DNA of 64,000 nt from Pontederia crassipes (lineage: Eukaryota; Streptophyta; Magnoliopsida; Commelinales; Pontederiaceae), in the NCBI GenBank assembly GCA_030549335.1, contig CM060194.1, positions 72,266,077 through 72,330,076 on the forward strand. The letters run 5' to 3'. This document shows positions 35,201 to 45,474 of the stretch, piece by piece. The position numbers and the translations under genes are program-made. Every line of letters starts with the position of its first letter. Position 1 is the stretch's first letter. The notes under the pieces were generated by a model. The model saw only the letters and a program-made list of their open reading frames with translations, made no database searches and had not been told where the DNA came from.

Positions 35201-37525
35201 TATGTCAAGTAAGTTGATTTCTCCTATTCTATGTATTCACCTCTTTTGAATTCGGTGTGACATTGACTATGATATTATTGAATATATTTTGGATATATTA
35301 TGAATTGATTTTGAGAAATGCAATTATAAAAAGTATATATGAATGATTGTATGATTGCACATTTGAAAAGTATATGTGATATGATTTGAATCAGTTACAA
35401 GAAGTGCAATTTTGTCCGATTTGAAATGGTCTTTGATATGATTCATCTTTTGATATTAAGATGCAATTGTTATATGATGAATCATGCATTTGCATTGCAT
35501 TGTATGATGGTTGAAACTAAGTGTTACATCACTGATTGAAGCCATCTCTAGAATCCAATCCATTATTTTGTTCCCCAATAATGGGATGAGATAGGCTGGA
35601 GCTAAGTGCCATGCGGAGCTAAGTGTCACATCGTGAGTAGTCATGATGGAGGCCACCTCTAGAGTCCACCTATCGTTATATGATTTATTTTCCGAAAGGG
35701 ATGAGGTAGAATGGAGCTAAGTGCATCCCGATGGGAGCCACCTCTAGGGTCCACCTACCGACCACTGGTCAGTTGGTGATCCGTGCATACATATAAGAGT
35801 GTTGCATTGCATATACATGTTTGATATGTTTAAGTAAAAATGAATGTAAATTGAGTGTAATGATTTTGATTGGGATGTTATATATGTATTAGTAAATGTA
35901 TGAAGATATTGACTTTGATATTGTGATTAATGTTTGTGTTTTTTATGTCTCCCCAAATTTATTAGATGGTAACACAGCTTATGAGTTATCAACTTACTGA
36001 GCTATTTTAGCTCACTCTATTGTTTCCAACATTTTTCAAATAATCATGGGAATCATGCGAGTGAGAGTATTTGAAGGGTTCGTGGTAAGATGTAAAGATT
36101 TGAGTCCCTCATATCCTTCTATTAGGATGTCGAGAGGTTTAGTTATGTGTAATGGATAGGTAAAATTTTATGTGTTGTAAGAAGGCAAAGTCATTTTGTG
36201 AAATGTAAAACTTAAGGAAGTTGATTTGCTCTGAAAGGATCATCACATATTGTGTAATTTGTTTAATGCTATAATTTTATTCTTATGTAAAAATAAAAAA
36301 TAAATTCTATCATATTTCTGCATTCTTTCATAATTTTATTTGATCGTCCGTAATGAGTCACGAATTCTGATTTAATTCGTCGGTTAAATTGGGGTCGTGA
36401 CAAATTCAGTTATCATTATGATAGGAATACGCAAGATACAAATTAGGATCAACAATCATTGATAAACATGATAAAAAAAAGATCCTAGAAATTGGTCGAT
36501 CGGTTATGGGGAACGGTTGACCGGTAGGCTTTGGGTCGATCGACCGGTCTGCTCGGATTGGTCGATTGGTGGATTTAACAAATCTAACTCGTGAATGGAC
36601 GGATCGGTCAATCCATTCTATTGAACGATCGATCGGTCGGCTGGTAAAACTAGTATATCGATCAATCGGTCGGTAAGTAAGATAGGTACATCAGTCGATC
36701 GGTAGGTTCATGCGAGTCAACTGTGGGCTCAATTAACCGGTCGATCTATTGATGGCAATGCATACGGGCTGGTTGACCGATCATCGTCCTGAAGGATTTC
36801 ATATACGTTAATTCTCATAAAACCCTAACCTAATTACATCCTAGACTAATTATTACATTCTAGGAGTCAATCAAACAGTAACAGGACAACAAGAATCAAA
36901 ACACATATGCAAATAAATTCAAACAATAAAAAATCAGGGATCAAACAAAGCAAACAAGAACTTGAGGCCTTCTTCTCATTTTTTTCTTTTCATAATCAAT
37001 TAGGGCATGGACTAAAACTAATTAGAAGTCATGCAAGATGATTTCAGTTCACCAATCTGGTTTCTACGTTCATGCTTGAAGATATGTCCCGATCAAAGGT
37101 GCACTTGTACTCCTCGTTGTTCGTGTGCTCGTGACTCCTCTGCAAGTTGTTCTTCCACAATTCGATTCAAAGTACAGGGGGTCGAGAGGAGATGTCGAAC
37201 AGGAGAGAAACTTGAGGGTAACAATTATTCGGTCAGGACATATGCGTAGGAGAAAGGGGGAGATGTTCTTGTCTTTACCGGGTGTGAATCCACGTGTGCT
37301 GCTGTGCGTGCATGGAGCAGTGAGGCATGGAGGGCTGCATTTGGTCCTGTACGTGTGGAGAGAAATAGAGGAAGAGAGAGAGTTGAGGTGCTTTTTGTGT
37401 GGGGAAAAGAAGACGTGTGGCTGTTTGTGAGGGTAGGGGGTTTTTTTTATAACTAGGGTAATTAAGGTTGTGATTATATGGGCTTTTATGTGGGCCCATC
37501 TCTATTTTTTTTTTGAATTGTTACA
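32225..37525 (-). repeat. LTR 2 (5' LTR in element orientation), split by a solo LTR
   Basis: The LTR consists of 32225-33140 and 36408-37525, about 2034 bp, homologous to LTR 1. The duplicated target base set (AATTT left, AATTC right) surrounds the inserted solo LTR; LTR 1 keeps the uninterrupted site ATTAATTCAGTCATC at about 8797. Palindromic CGATCGGT/ACCGATCG clusters lie at 36490-36790. A minus-strand TATA-like TTATAAAAAAAACCCCC (37436-37452) about 75 bp inside the 5' end is a candidate promoter. Open frames at 37031-37430 are out of frame with those in LTR 1 and are not genes. Confidence 0.92.
33141..36402 (+). mobile_element. Solo LTR, family A copy 2 (3262 bp), inside LTR 2
   Basis: The ends are TGTAATATTC and GGGGTCGTGACA. 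The 5-bp duplication AATTT/AATTC (33136-33140 and 36403-36407) has one mismatch, and the pre-insertion sequence in LTR 1 shows AATTC was original. It is colinear with 13551-16715, including the GAGATTTGGAAT and CAACTTACTGAGCTATTTT landmarks and the GAGCCACCTCTAG subrepeats. There is no internal domain or second LTR. It looks somewhat more diverged than copy 1, including a changed first ten bases. Open frames at 33434-33930 and 35456-35656 have no counterpart in copy 1. Confidence 0.9.
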
Positions 37526-38806
37526 AAATATGAGTTTGGAATGTATTAAACTACATAAAAATTTATTATACCATAATAAAAAAATTGAATACTTATGAAT
37601 TAATTATATAAATAAAACTTAATAAATAGAAATGAACTCCAAGGACTCCTATGATTTTTTTAGGGGACCATAGTTCAAATGGATCGATTTCCTTCTATTA
37701 AGAAACCCCAGCCCGTAAATTGTATTTGGTCTAAAAGAAATTTATATTTTTGTTCAATTTTTCTAATAGAATATGTTTCCGGTCATATTTTTCTTACACT
37801 CCTACTTATTCCTATTTATGTTTCACTAGCATTCTTATTCTATTAATTTATATAAGGAGGTTTCAAAACTTTTTCTGACTTAAGGAATTTTGATTGCAAA
37901 ATTAAGTTTGTTATGATATTATTATTATGTAACATTTTTTATATTTTTTAAATATATTTGAAATTCAAAGTAAAAAGATGAAAGAATTGTTTAAACTAAA
38001 CAATGAATCAATTTTATAGAGTTCCTTATTCTTAATTGCATCAAATTTATAGTTTTTAATAAGTAAAAATGGAAGAATTTTTTTAAAAAATTTCCTAGTC
38101 CTAGTCAAATTATTTGGATTTTATTCTTTCTTATATATATTTTTCTCATACTAGCTTCTCTAAAAGGACGATAATGCACATAATAATTTAACTAAAGATG
38201 AGATGAAGTGAGATCCACTTCAACGAGCGGATAAAAAAGTTAAGAAAGAAAAAAGAATTCTGATGAAAAATTTGTGAACTAAGATGTTAATGTTTAAATC
38301 TATCTTATGATAAACTTATATGGATATGTATATAATTTTTAACCTAAAATATAATAATAGAATCTTTTGTCAAATGATTCTTTCATGTATTTCACATTAA
38401 CAATTATTACCATAGACTTGCTTTACTGAATTTAATTCCAAAGTAACGATAAAATGTATGCTTCATGCCAAGGCGTTAACTATTCTCAAGAAAAATTGCT
38501 ATGATCAAGCTGGTGCAAAAGAAACATTGAGATAGATGCATTTGCATACATTTACATAATTGTATAAAAAATGAGAATTTAATCATAATGTTATTTATAG
38601 TTAAACAATATAACTTAAAACATATTCTTATCTTAAAATAAGTTATCAACATAATTTGAAGTTCATGTTTTAAACAAATAAATTATTTTATAACAATTAT
38701 ATTTATTAAATATATCCATTTAAGTATCACAAAATTTTAATAAAATTTAGTTATAAAAATACTAGACTTCTTTTTAATCGTGCAATGCGTGAACGTGTTC
38801 ACTATA

Positions 38807-38823
38807 CATACATACATACATAC

Positions 38824-38866
<43 letters not shown>
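38807..38866. repeat. (CATA)n followed by (TA)n microsatellite
   Basis: About five CATA units (38807-38825) run into about nineteen TA units (38829-38866). Confidence 0.95.
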
Positions 38867-38868
<2 letters not shown>

Positions 38869-40408
38869 TTTGTGATAATTTATTGTTAATTAAATACTGA
38901 AATATTCTTAGTTACTATTCTTTTATATTGGTTCACAACTAAAGTCATTTGAACACAAATTTTATCATATTTTTATAAGTCATACTATTATAAATATAAG
39001 TAAATACGAGTACATGATCAAATATTTAATTTTTTATCATGATTTCATTGTCACTTATTTCATTTACTTTTAACACATTCCGAAATATAGAATATAAATA
39101 TACACAAAATGCCATATCCTATAGAATTTACACAAAAAATATTTATAATAAAAAAATTTATATTCTTAAATATATAAATTCTTATTCCTCCACTTGTAGT
39201 TTGGAACCAAAGGACCCCTAAAAATAAAGGGAAATTCCAAGTCAGCCAATTGAGGAGGAGAAGATTCATTTTGTAAAAAACCATCGATATGAGAAGTTTT
39301 AAATGGTCTATTCAATCTTGATGAAACATGGAATCAATATCATGTTTCTTACGAAATTTAGTGGTTAATTTCTTATCATATCTAACATTAGATGAAGTAA
39401 ATGTCGAGAATAACCATTAGTTAAACGGATAGGTACTGATTAATTAATTTAATCAATGGATTTGATGTTATGTGATAAAATATGTCAATAAAGAAGATTA
39501 CAGATTAATTTAATATTTGAAAGATAAAGAAATGAGAAAAAATAATACAAATTACTATGATGGCTTTAGAGTGTTTCTAATGCCTTAACTATATAGATAA
39601 ATGTTCCTTCTAAACATATATTAGATATGGAGAATAACGGGCAATTGTAATTTTAAAAACTATAAGAACTAGGAAAGTTGAAAAAAAAATGGTCATACTT
39701 CTTGTTACGAATACTATTCTTTCGTCATTTTTTGAAAATTTCACATAATGATTATAAGTTAATATATGTACATAATAGAAAATCAATGAGATAATATAAA
39801 TTATGAAATTATGGAGTTTAATGCTTTCATTGTGTCATTAAATCAAATTAACTTGAATAAAATAAACACTTTAAAAATAGATAAGATGGTGAAATGAGAG
39901 AGCTTCAGAATAAACTATGGAATTTCATAATGTAGAGTGTTATATCATATATATACATATATGAATTAATAAAAAACATTTATGATAGCATATTTTTTAT
40001 TAAATATGATTACAAAAAATTATTAGAGAATATTGCACAATATTTGATAAATATCTCATCTCTACCTTATACTTTAACAAATTAAATGAGATGAGAGGGT
40101 TGGAAACGACGATGAGATAACCAGATATGTAGGTATTAATTAATTACTTTAAAGGAGGTTATAGATTTAATAATGAAGAACTGAAACCAAGAAAAGTAAA
40201 AAAAAAAATGAGCATGGCGTACATACGTGCATGCTGGCACGTACACACTTTACATAAATACCATGTTATTTCTCATATATTAGATGTTTACAATTTCTTC
40301 TTTTTTATTCAAAGCTTATTAATTAAATTAATGTAAGACCATAGTTCCAATCTTAATATTTTTAAAATTGTTTCATCTCATGAACATATATAAGGGACTT
40401 GTGATTGA

Positions 40409-40410
<2 letters not shown>

Positions 40411-40458
<48 letters not shown>
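40411..40458. repeat. (TA)n microsatellite flanked by a direct repeat
   Basis: About 24 TA units. The string ACTTGTGATTGA occurs immediately on both sides (about 40398-40409 and 40458-40469), so the TA array lies between two copies of a short duplicated word. Confidence 0.93.
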
Positions 40459-40459
<1 letters not shown>

Positions 40460-41536
40460 TTGTGATTGAGACGAAAAGGGAAGAATTACTTCCAATTTGC
40501 ACACGTACTTTTCGTTGATTCAGGCAAAACAAGTCATCATGGGTTCAAGTTTTGTCTCGACTTCAAATGCAGCTAACACTTTTTCTCACCATTTAATTTT
40601 TTTCTTGTTATTACTTATTATTTTACCAATAATAAGTTAACTCATTATATATTATAATTCATTAACTCCCAATTAAACAAGGGGAATTTTTTTATTTATG
40701 ATATTTTAAATATAATTTCATATATTTAATCAGGTATACAATTTTATTACTTTATTTATAATTTTTTTAAATATGTAATAATGTGATTTATTAAATTTGA
40801 GCATTATAGTTTGTAATTTGAAACAAATGTATTACTAATTGTATAAGCGCAATTTGTTGAAATAATTATCTTCTTTGTATTAAGCACTATTTTATATTAT
40901 AATATTTAATATTTTTATTAAAATTTAATCAAATGATATTATATCTCAAATTAGAAGTTTATAATCAATTAATTTGAAAGTAAAACCTTTTTATTATATC
41001 TTAGTTGGTGAACCCACTAGTAATCATTCTTGGCTGCCCTAATTTAATTATGTCACATATTTAATTAATACTTGTTGTCTTTACTAAAATGTATGGATAT
41101 ATTTATTGTTTCAACCTGAATTAAGGAGTATTGTCAAAGACCACCTAAGTGACAAAAAATATCATTAAAGAAGAAACTAATATGTAGAATTTGCTTCGTA
41201 CGAAATATATTTTATATATTAATTATTTTATATTATAATGTGTATGCATTGATGCTAATCCTCGTATTTATGTATGTATGTATATATGTATATATGCATG
41301 TAATGGATGAGAGTGGGGGTGTCTTCTAACAAAATAATGAAAAAAAAGATAAATAAGTATGATGACTTTATAATATCATAATATCTCATGCATTGAAACT
41401 ATCCATATAAGAAAATTGCACCACCAATATATAAATCATCAATATATGAACAAATCACAATTGTAACTTTAGAATTCAATGTTTATGACTAAATTTTGAC
41501 ACAATGTTAATAAATTATTGAGTCATAAAAACCTTA

Positions 41537-41539
<3 letters not shown>

Positions 41540-41570
<31 letters not shown>
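41540..41570. repeat. (AT)n microsatellite
   Basis: About fifteen AT units followed by GTATATAGGG. Confidence 0.95.
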
Positions 41571-41577
<7 letters not shown>

Positions 41578-42393
41578 GGGATAAATGAATATGCTGAGCG
41601 CCCCTGTTTAGCACCCTATGAAGCGGAACATCATTCCTACTATCACAGTCACATGGTTGCTAAGCACCCCTCTGGTTCCCAATGGCTAGAGCTTCCCGTC
41701 TCTCCATCTCTCTCCCCTTGATTTCTCTCTCCACTCTCTCGATCGCTCTCCCCCTCTCTCAATTTCTCTCCCCGTGTTCTCTCTCCACCCTCTCTCGAGT
41801 ATCCCTCTCCCTATCTCTCTCCCCCTCTCTCTATCTCTCTCCCCATATATCCCCCTCTCTCTCTCTATCTGAGGCCGTGGCGGCGAGTCGATAGTGCTGT
41901 GAGTCGACGGCGAGGCACGAGAGAGAGAAATGTCGTGGGTTGATCGCTGAAGGGTCAGCCCCTTATCGATCTGAGGCCATGGCAGCGAGGTAATGGTGGC
42001 GGCTAGGCGATGGCCGACGGTGACTCATCGGCGCTGTAAGTCGATTCAGCTTCGAGGGGACGACGAGACGACGGTGAGGCACAAGGGGGAGAGAAACGTG
42101 ATCTCGACAACACATTGTTATAATTAATCAAGGTTTGATCTATTTTAAAACTCGGAAACTTGATCTCGACAACACATGAACATAGTTGAATATAATTAAT
42201 CAGCATAACCATGTTGTGTTAAGAAACGTGGTCGAGCTCCTTGATGCTCGTCAGAAAAAGATAGATGCTAGAGAAGAGGAAGAAAATGAAATTTAGGGCG
42301 CGGGGTCGTGAGGAAGAAGAAGGTAGGAAAATAATATTCTAATAAAAAATGAAATGTATTACAACTACTAGGATACTACAACCCACACTCTAG
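41571..42393. other. Pyrimidine tract and G+C-rich paired repeats, no supported gene
   Basis: An irregular CTCTCTCC tract covers 41695-41870. It is followed by two diverged copies of a G+C-rich unit beginning TCTGAGGCCRTGGC (41869 and 41970), each containing CGAGGCAC and GAGAGAAA. GATCTCGACAACACA occurs twice (about 42102 and 42161). The open frames here (41682-41894 and 42003-42212 minus) are low-complexity. It might be an exon/UTR relic or part of an unrecognised element. Confidence 0.5.
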
Positions 42394-43403
42394 AGATCAA
42401 TTTACACGATTAGTCCCCCAACTTTGAGTCCTTTTCAAAATGGCCCCCCAACTTGAATTTTAACCAGAACGTTCCTCATCTTTTATTTTCTTGCACGATT
42501 AGTCCTCTTGATCGGTGATAGTGGGTTTCTCGATTACTTTGCATATGTAGACGCCATGTGAGTTGTTTCTCTTTCATCCATATCATTCAAATCATCCATA
42601 TCATTTAACACTAACAAATCGAGTAAATTACACTAATCGTCCCCCAACTTTGAGTCGATTTCTAAACGGTCCCCCAACTTTGATATTATGACACAATTCA
42701 TCCACTTGACCGGTAGGAGATAGTCTCCCGATTATCTTACTGACGTGGTGTAATAAAATATAATAAAAAAATAATTTATTGACATGATACAATAAAAAAT
42801 AATATAATATTAATAAAAATATTATAAAAATTAGTAAAAATGATAGGGACGTCGACGAGCTCGCCCCTCGCTAGTGGGTGAGCTTGGAGAGGGGAGGCGG
42901 TGCCCCGTATGCCAGCTCGCCAAAGGGCGAGCTTGGAGAGGGGGCGACATCCCCCTCTCCGCTAGCTCGTCCACGTCCTTAAATTTTTATAATATTTTTT
43001 ATTATGTGATGTCAGCTACTTAAATTTTTTATTATATTTTATTACGTCACGTCAGTAAAATAATCAGGAGATTGCTTCTTACCGGTCAAGTGGATGAATT
43101 GTGCAATAATATCAAAGTTGATGGACTATTTAGAAATTGACTTAAAGTTGGAGGATGATTCGTATAATTTACCAGGTTTGGAACGTTAAATAATGTGGAT
43201 GACTTAAATTATGTGGATGAGAGAGAAACGGCTCACATGTCGATCACGTACGAAAGGCAATCGGGAAATCCACTATCACCGGTCAAGAGGACTAATGGTA
43301 CAAGAAAATAAAAGATGAGGGACGTTCTAGTTACAAATTAAAATTGGGGGACCGGTTTGAAAATGACTCAAAGTTGAGGGGTCATTCGTGTAATTTACCT
43401 GAT
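42394..43403. mobile_element. Foldback (MULE-like) element, about 1.0 kb with arms of about 350 bp or more
   Basis: The left half and the inverted right half match along their length. Paired landmarks are TTTACACGATTAGTCCCCCA with the inverse of GGGTCATTCGTGTAATTTAC, CATCTTTTATTTTCTTGCAC with its inverse at 43301-43322, and ATCCACTTGACCGGTA with its inverse at 43080-43098. The GTAAATTACAC.AAT..TCCCCC motif appears twice per arm (42397 and 42625 on the left), so the arms contain an internal duplication. The centre (42845-42985) is a second, G+C-rich palindrome (GACGAGCTCGCC with GGCGAGCTTGGAGAG units). Long imperfect TIRs without coding sequence fit Mutator-like foldback elements. A clean 9-bp duplication was not found. 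Confidence 0.8.
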
Positions 43404-43763
43404 AAATCGGTGTTACACTAGATTGCCACAAAGAAAGGAAAGAAAACATGACAAGACTCTGCAACTATTCATGTACGACGAACCGATGACTTACGACGAT
43501 GCTGCATACTTCCAACAGCCCCCTCAAGTTGTGGCAGGAAGAACTTGAGCGACACCAACTTGTAGCTTGTATGCACGATGCCGACAAAAGAATCCGCCGA
43601 GTATGAGAAGTGAATAATGAAGAAATATTTCATCGAACATATATAAGTCACTATCGCAGGCAAAGGTGCAGTCATCGGTTGCCAACACGAAGATGGATGA
43701 CTGATCACTAGTGATCAATAGCTTAATTTGCATACACTTATCTTCTTGGAATAATATCATCTT
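43404..43763 (-). other. Possible retrotransposon remnant (weak)
   Basis: On the minus strand a frame of 83 codons (43524-43775) overlaps a string CAACTTGAGGGGGCTGTTGG (43513-43532). It resembles the end-of-RNase-H, polypurine tract and LTR start found in many plant Copia elements. I cannot confirm Copia protein motifs upstream, nor the LTR. Treat as a hint only. Confidence 0.25.
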
Positions 43764-44030
43764 ACACTTGCACATTTGAGTTATATAACATCGTGATTCA
43801 CCTCTTATTTTTTAAATTTCATTTGAATAATTGATGTTACCATAGGATTCATACACTTGCACATTTGAGTTATATAACATCGTGATTCACCTCTTATTTT
43901 TTAAACTTCATTTGAATAATTGATGTTACCATAGGATTCATACACTTGCACATTTGAGTTATATAACATCGTGATTCACCTCTTATTTTTTAAATTTCAT
44001 TTGAATAATTGATGTTACCATAGGATTCAA
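43764..44030 (+). repeat. 89-bp tandem repeat, three copies
   Basis: Units start at 43764, 43853 and 43942 with ACACTTGCACATTTGAG and run through TTGATGTTACCATAGGATTC. The period is exactly 89 bp, and the copies differ by a single visible substitution (AAATTTC/AAACTTC). Near identity implies recent amplification. Confidence 0.97.
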
Positions 44031-45469
44031 GTCAAGTATAAAAGACTAAAATTCTACTAAAAAAGAAGATGAGGACCACTCTTTGCAAGCTGTCATAAGA
44101 AAGAAATCTTTTTGCATAAAGAGGGGACCGGAAGACAGGTGGCATGACAAGGAATGAACGAAAGGTTGTGATGAAGATCAAAGGACTATGATGATGCCAT
44201 ATAAAAGGGAATGTTTAAGAGCAAGGAGAGGTATGTTAGGTCTTCTACTATTTGCTAGAGGTTGCATCTCAAAGGAGAAAAAACCAGAGGAGAAGACGCA
44301 GCAGCAAGAAAGGCACTTCAAGTTTATTCTTCTATTTTTATATTTAAAAATATTTTTTATTATATTCCTCATATGTTTTGTAATGAATTTGACATATATG
44401 AGGAGCTAAATCTTAACTCTCTTTGGATATGGTAGTAGTATAATTTCTATTTATGGATGGATGATAGAACAACATTTTTGTCACTGATATTAGTATGATT
44501 TTTGAATGTTTTTTAAATATATTTTTGTTAATGTGAATATTATATTGAATGATAATTAAGAAGTTGATCTTTCATTATTTTCTTGCTCAGAAATAAGTCA
44601 AGAACATTGATAATTTTTTGTTCAAATTTTATCCATGTTGAAAATGATGCATCCATTAAACTTTTGTTAATGTGAATATCATATTGAAATGACAATCCAG
44701 AGGTTAATTTTAAATTCTCTTATTTAGAAATGAACCAAGATAATTAACACTAGTTTTCTGGATCTAATTTAACTTATTTCAATGATTTTCTAATATCAGT
44801 TGAACCCTTTCTTAATCAACCTAACCAACATTTATATGAAAGTATGATATTTAATTCTAAGTCTAATGTATTGTGAGAGTAGTCTTTATAGGTTGAATCT
44901 GACATGATTATTATTGTTAAATTGTTCTAATCTATCCCTAGCAGAATATCATATGAATCATAAGAGAATCTGTCATTAATTGTCAATATACTTTAACATT
45001 TTCTGTCAAGTAGATAGTTATAATTCTATATCTCTGTTTAGTTTGATTCTGCTTTTGTCTTTTCCCTTTTTCTTAGTTGTTATTTTATCTTTTGTAATTT
45101 ATGATTAATTTATATTAGTTAGTGAATCTTAAGTTTTAAATAACTGTGGATATGACATTCGAATCTACTATTTTGATTTGGGCACTTACAGTTAAGTGAA
45201 GTGAGGAGTATATAGTATACGCCTAAACCTTGTTCAATTTTTAGTTGTCATAATCTACACCTAGATTTTGTTCAGGCTTTAATTATATATAGTCTACGCC
45301 TAGACTTTAATTTCGTTCCAATTCTGAAAGGTCTATGGATAGACTAAAGTCTTTTGCATTTTGTACTTGGGTCCAATAAAATAGTTAATTAATCACTCTC
45401 ATCACGACACCCATCAATGACACTCTTCTTGACCATATTCGCCTAACACTTGCTACAAGTGGATCGGAG
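44031..45469 (+). other. LTR-like remnant, no gene
   Basis: The region contains a TATA-like CATATAAAAG (about 44199), a purine-rich leader (AAAGGAGAAAAAACCAGAGG) and, near 45150, CTGTGGATATGACATTCGAA, which resembles the 3' part of Athila/Tat-type LTRs. Neither LTR end nor duplication could be fixed. The short complementary frames at 44178-44409 are not convincing genes. Confidence 0.35.
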
Positions 45470-45474
45470 AGAAG

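Larger units (their letters stand above)
7844..37525 (-). mobile_element. Ty3/gypsy LTR retrotransposon (chromovirus, Tekay/Del-like), host of a nested cluster
   Basis: The outermost element of a nest. Its left boundary TGTAACGCCCCC (7844) and right boundary GTTACA (37525) are flanked by a perfect 5-bp duplication AAATA (7839-7843 and 37526-37530). Two homologous LTRs occupy the ends, each about 2.05 kb once later insertions are removed. Minus-strand orientation is shown by an initiator-Met-like primer-binding site inside 32224, a purine-rich tract inside 28512, and integrase/chromodomain remains at 28530-29314. The order integrase-chromodomain-PPT with long TGTAAC LTRs fits the Tekay/Del chromovirus lineage; the lineage is inference. 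The internal region is only about 3.7 kb and decayed, so the element cannot be autonomous. Confidence 0.93.
37531..41538. other. A+T-rich spacer with microsatellites, no gene
   Basis: Strongly A+T-rich and non-coding. Besides the simple repeats listed separately I see no paired element ends or protein motif. The overlapping frames at 39039-39284 are I/Y/N/K-rich chance frames. Confidence 0.6.

Noticed and set aside
43764-44030. CRISPR-like array
   Set aside because: The units are contiguous 89-bp tandem copies without unique spacers, in plant DNA.
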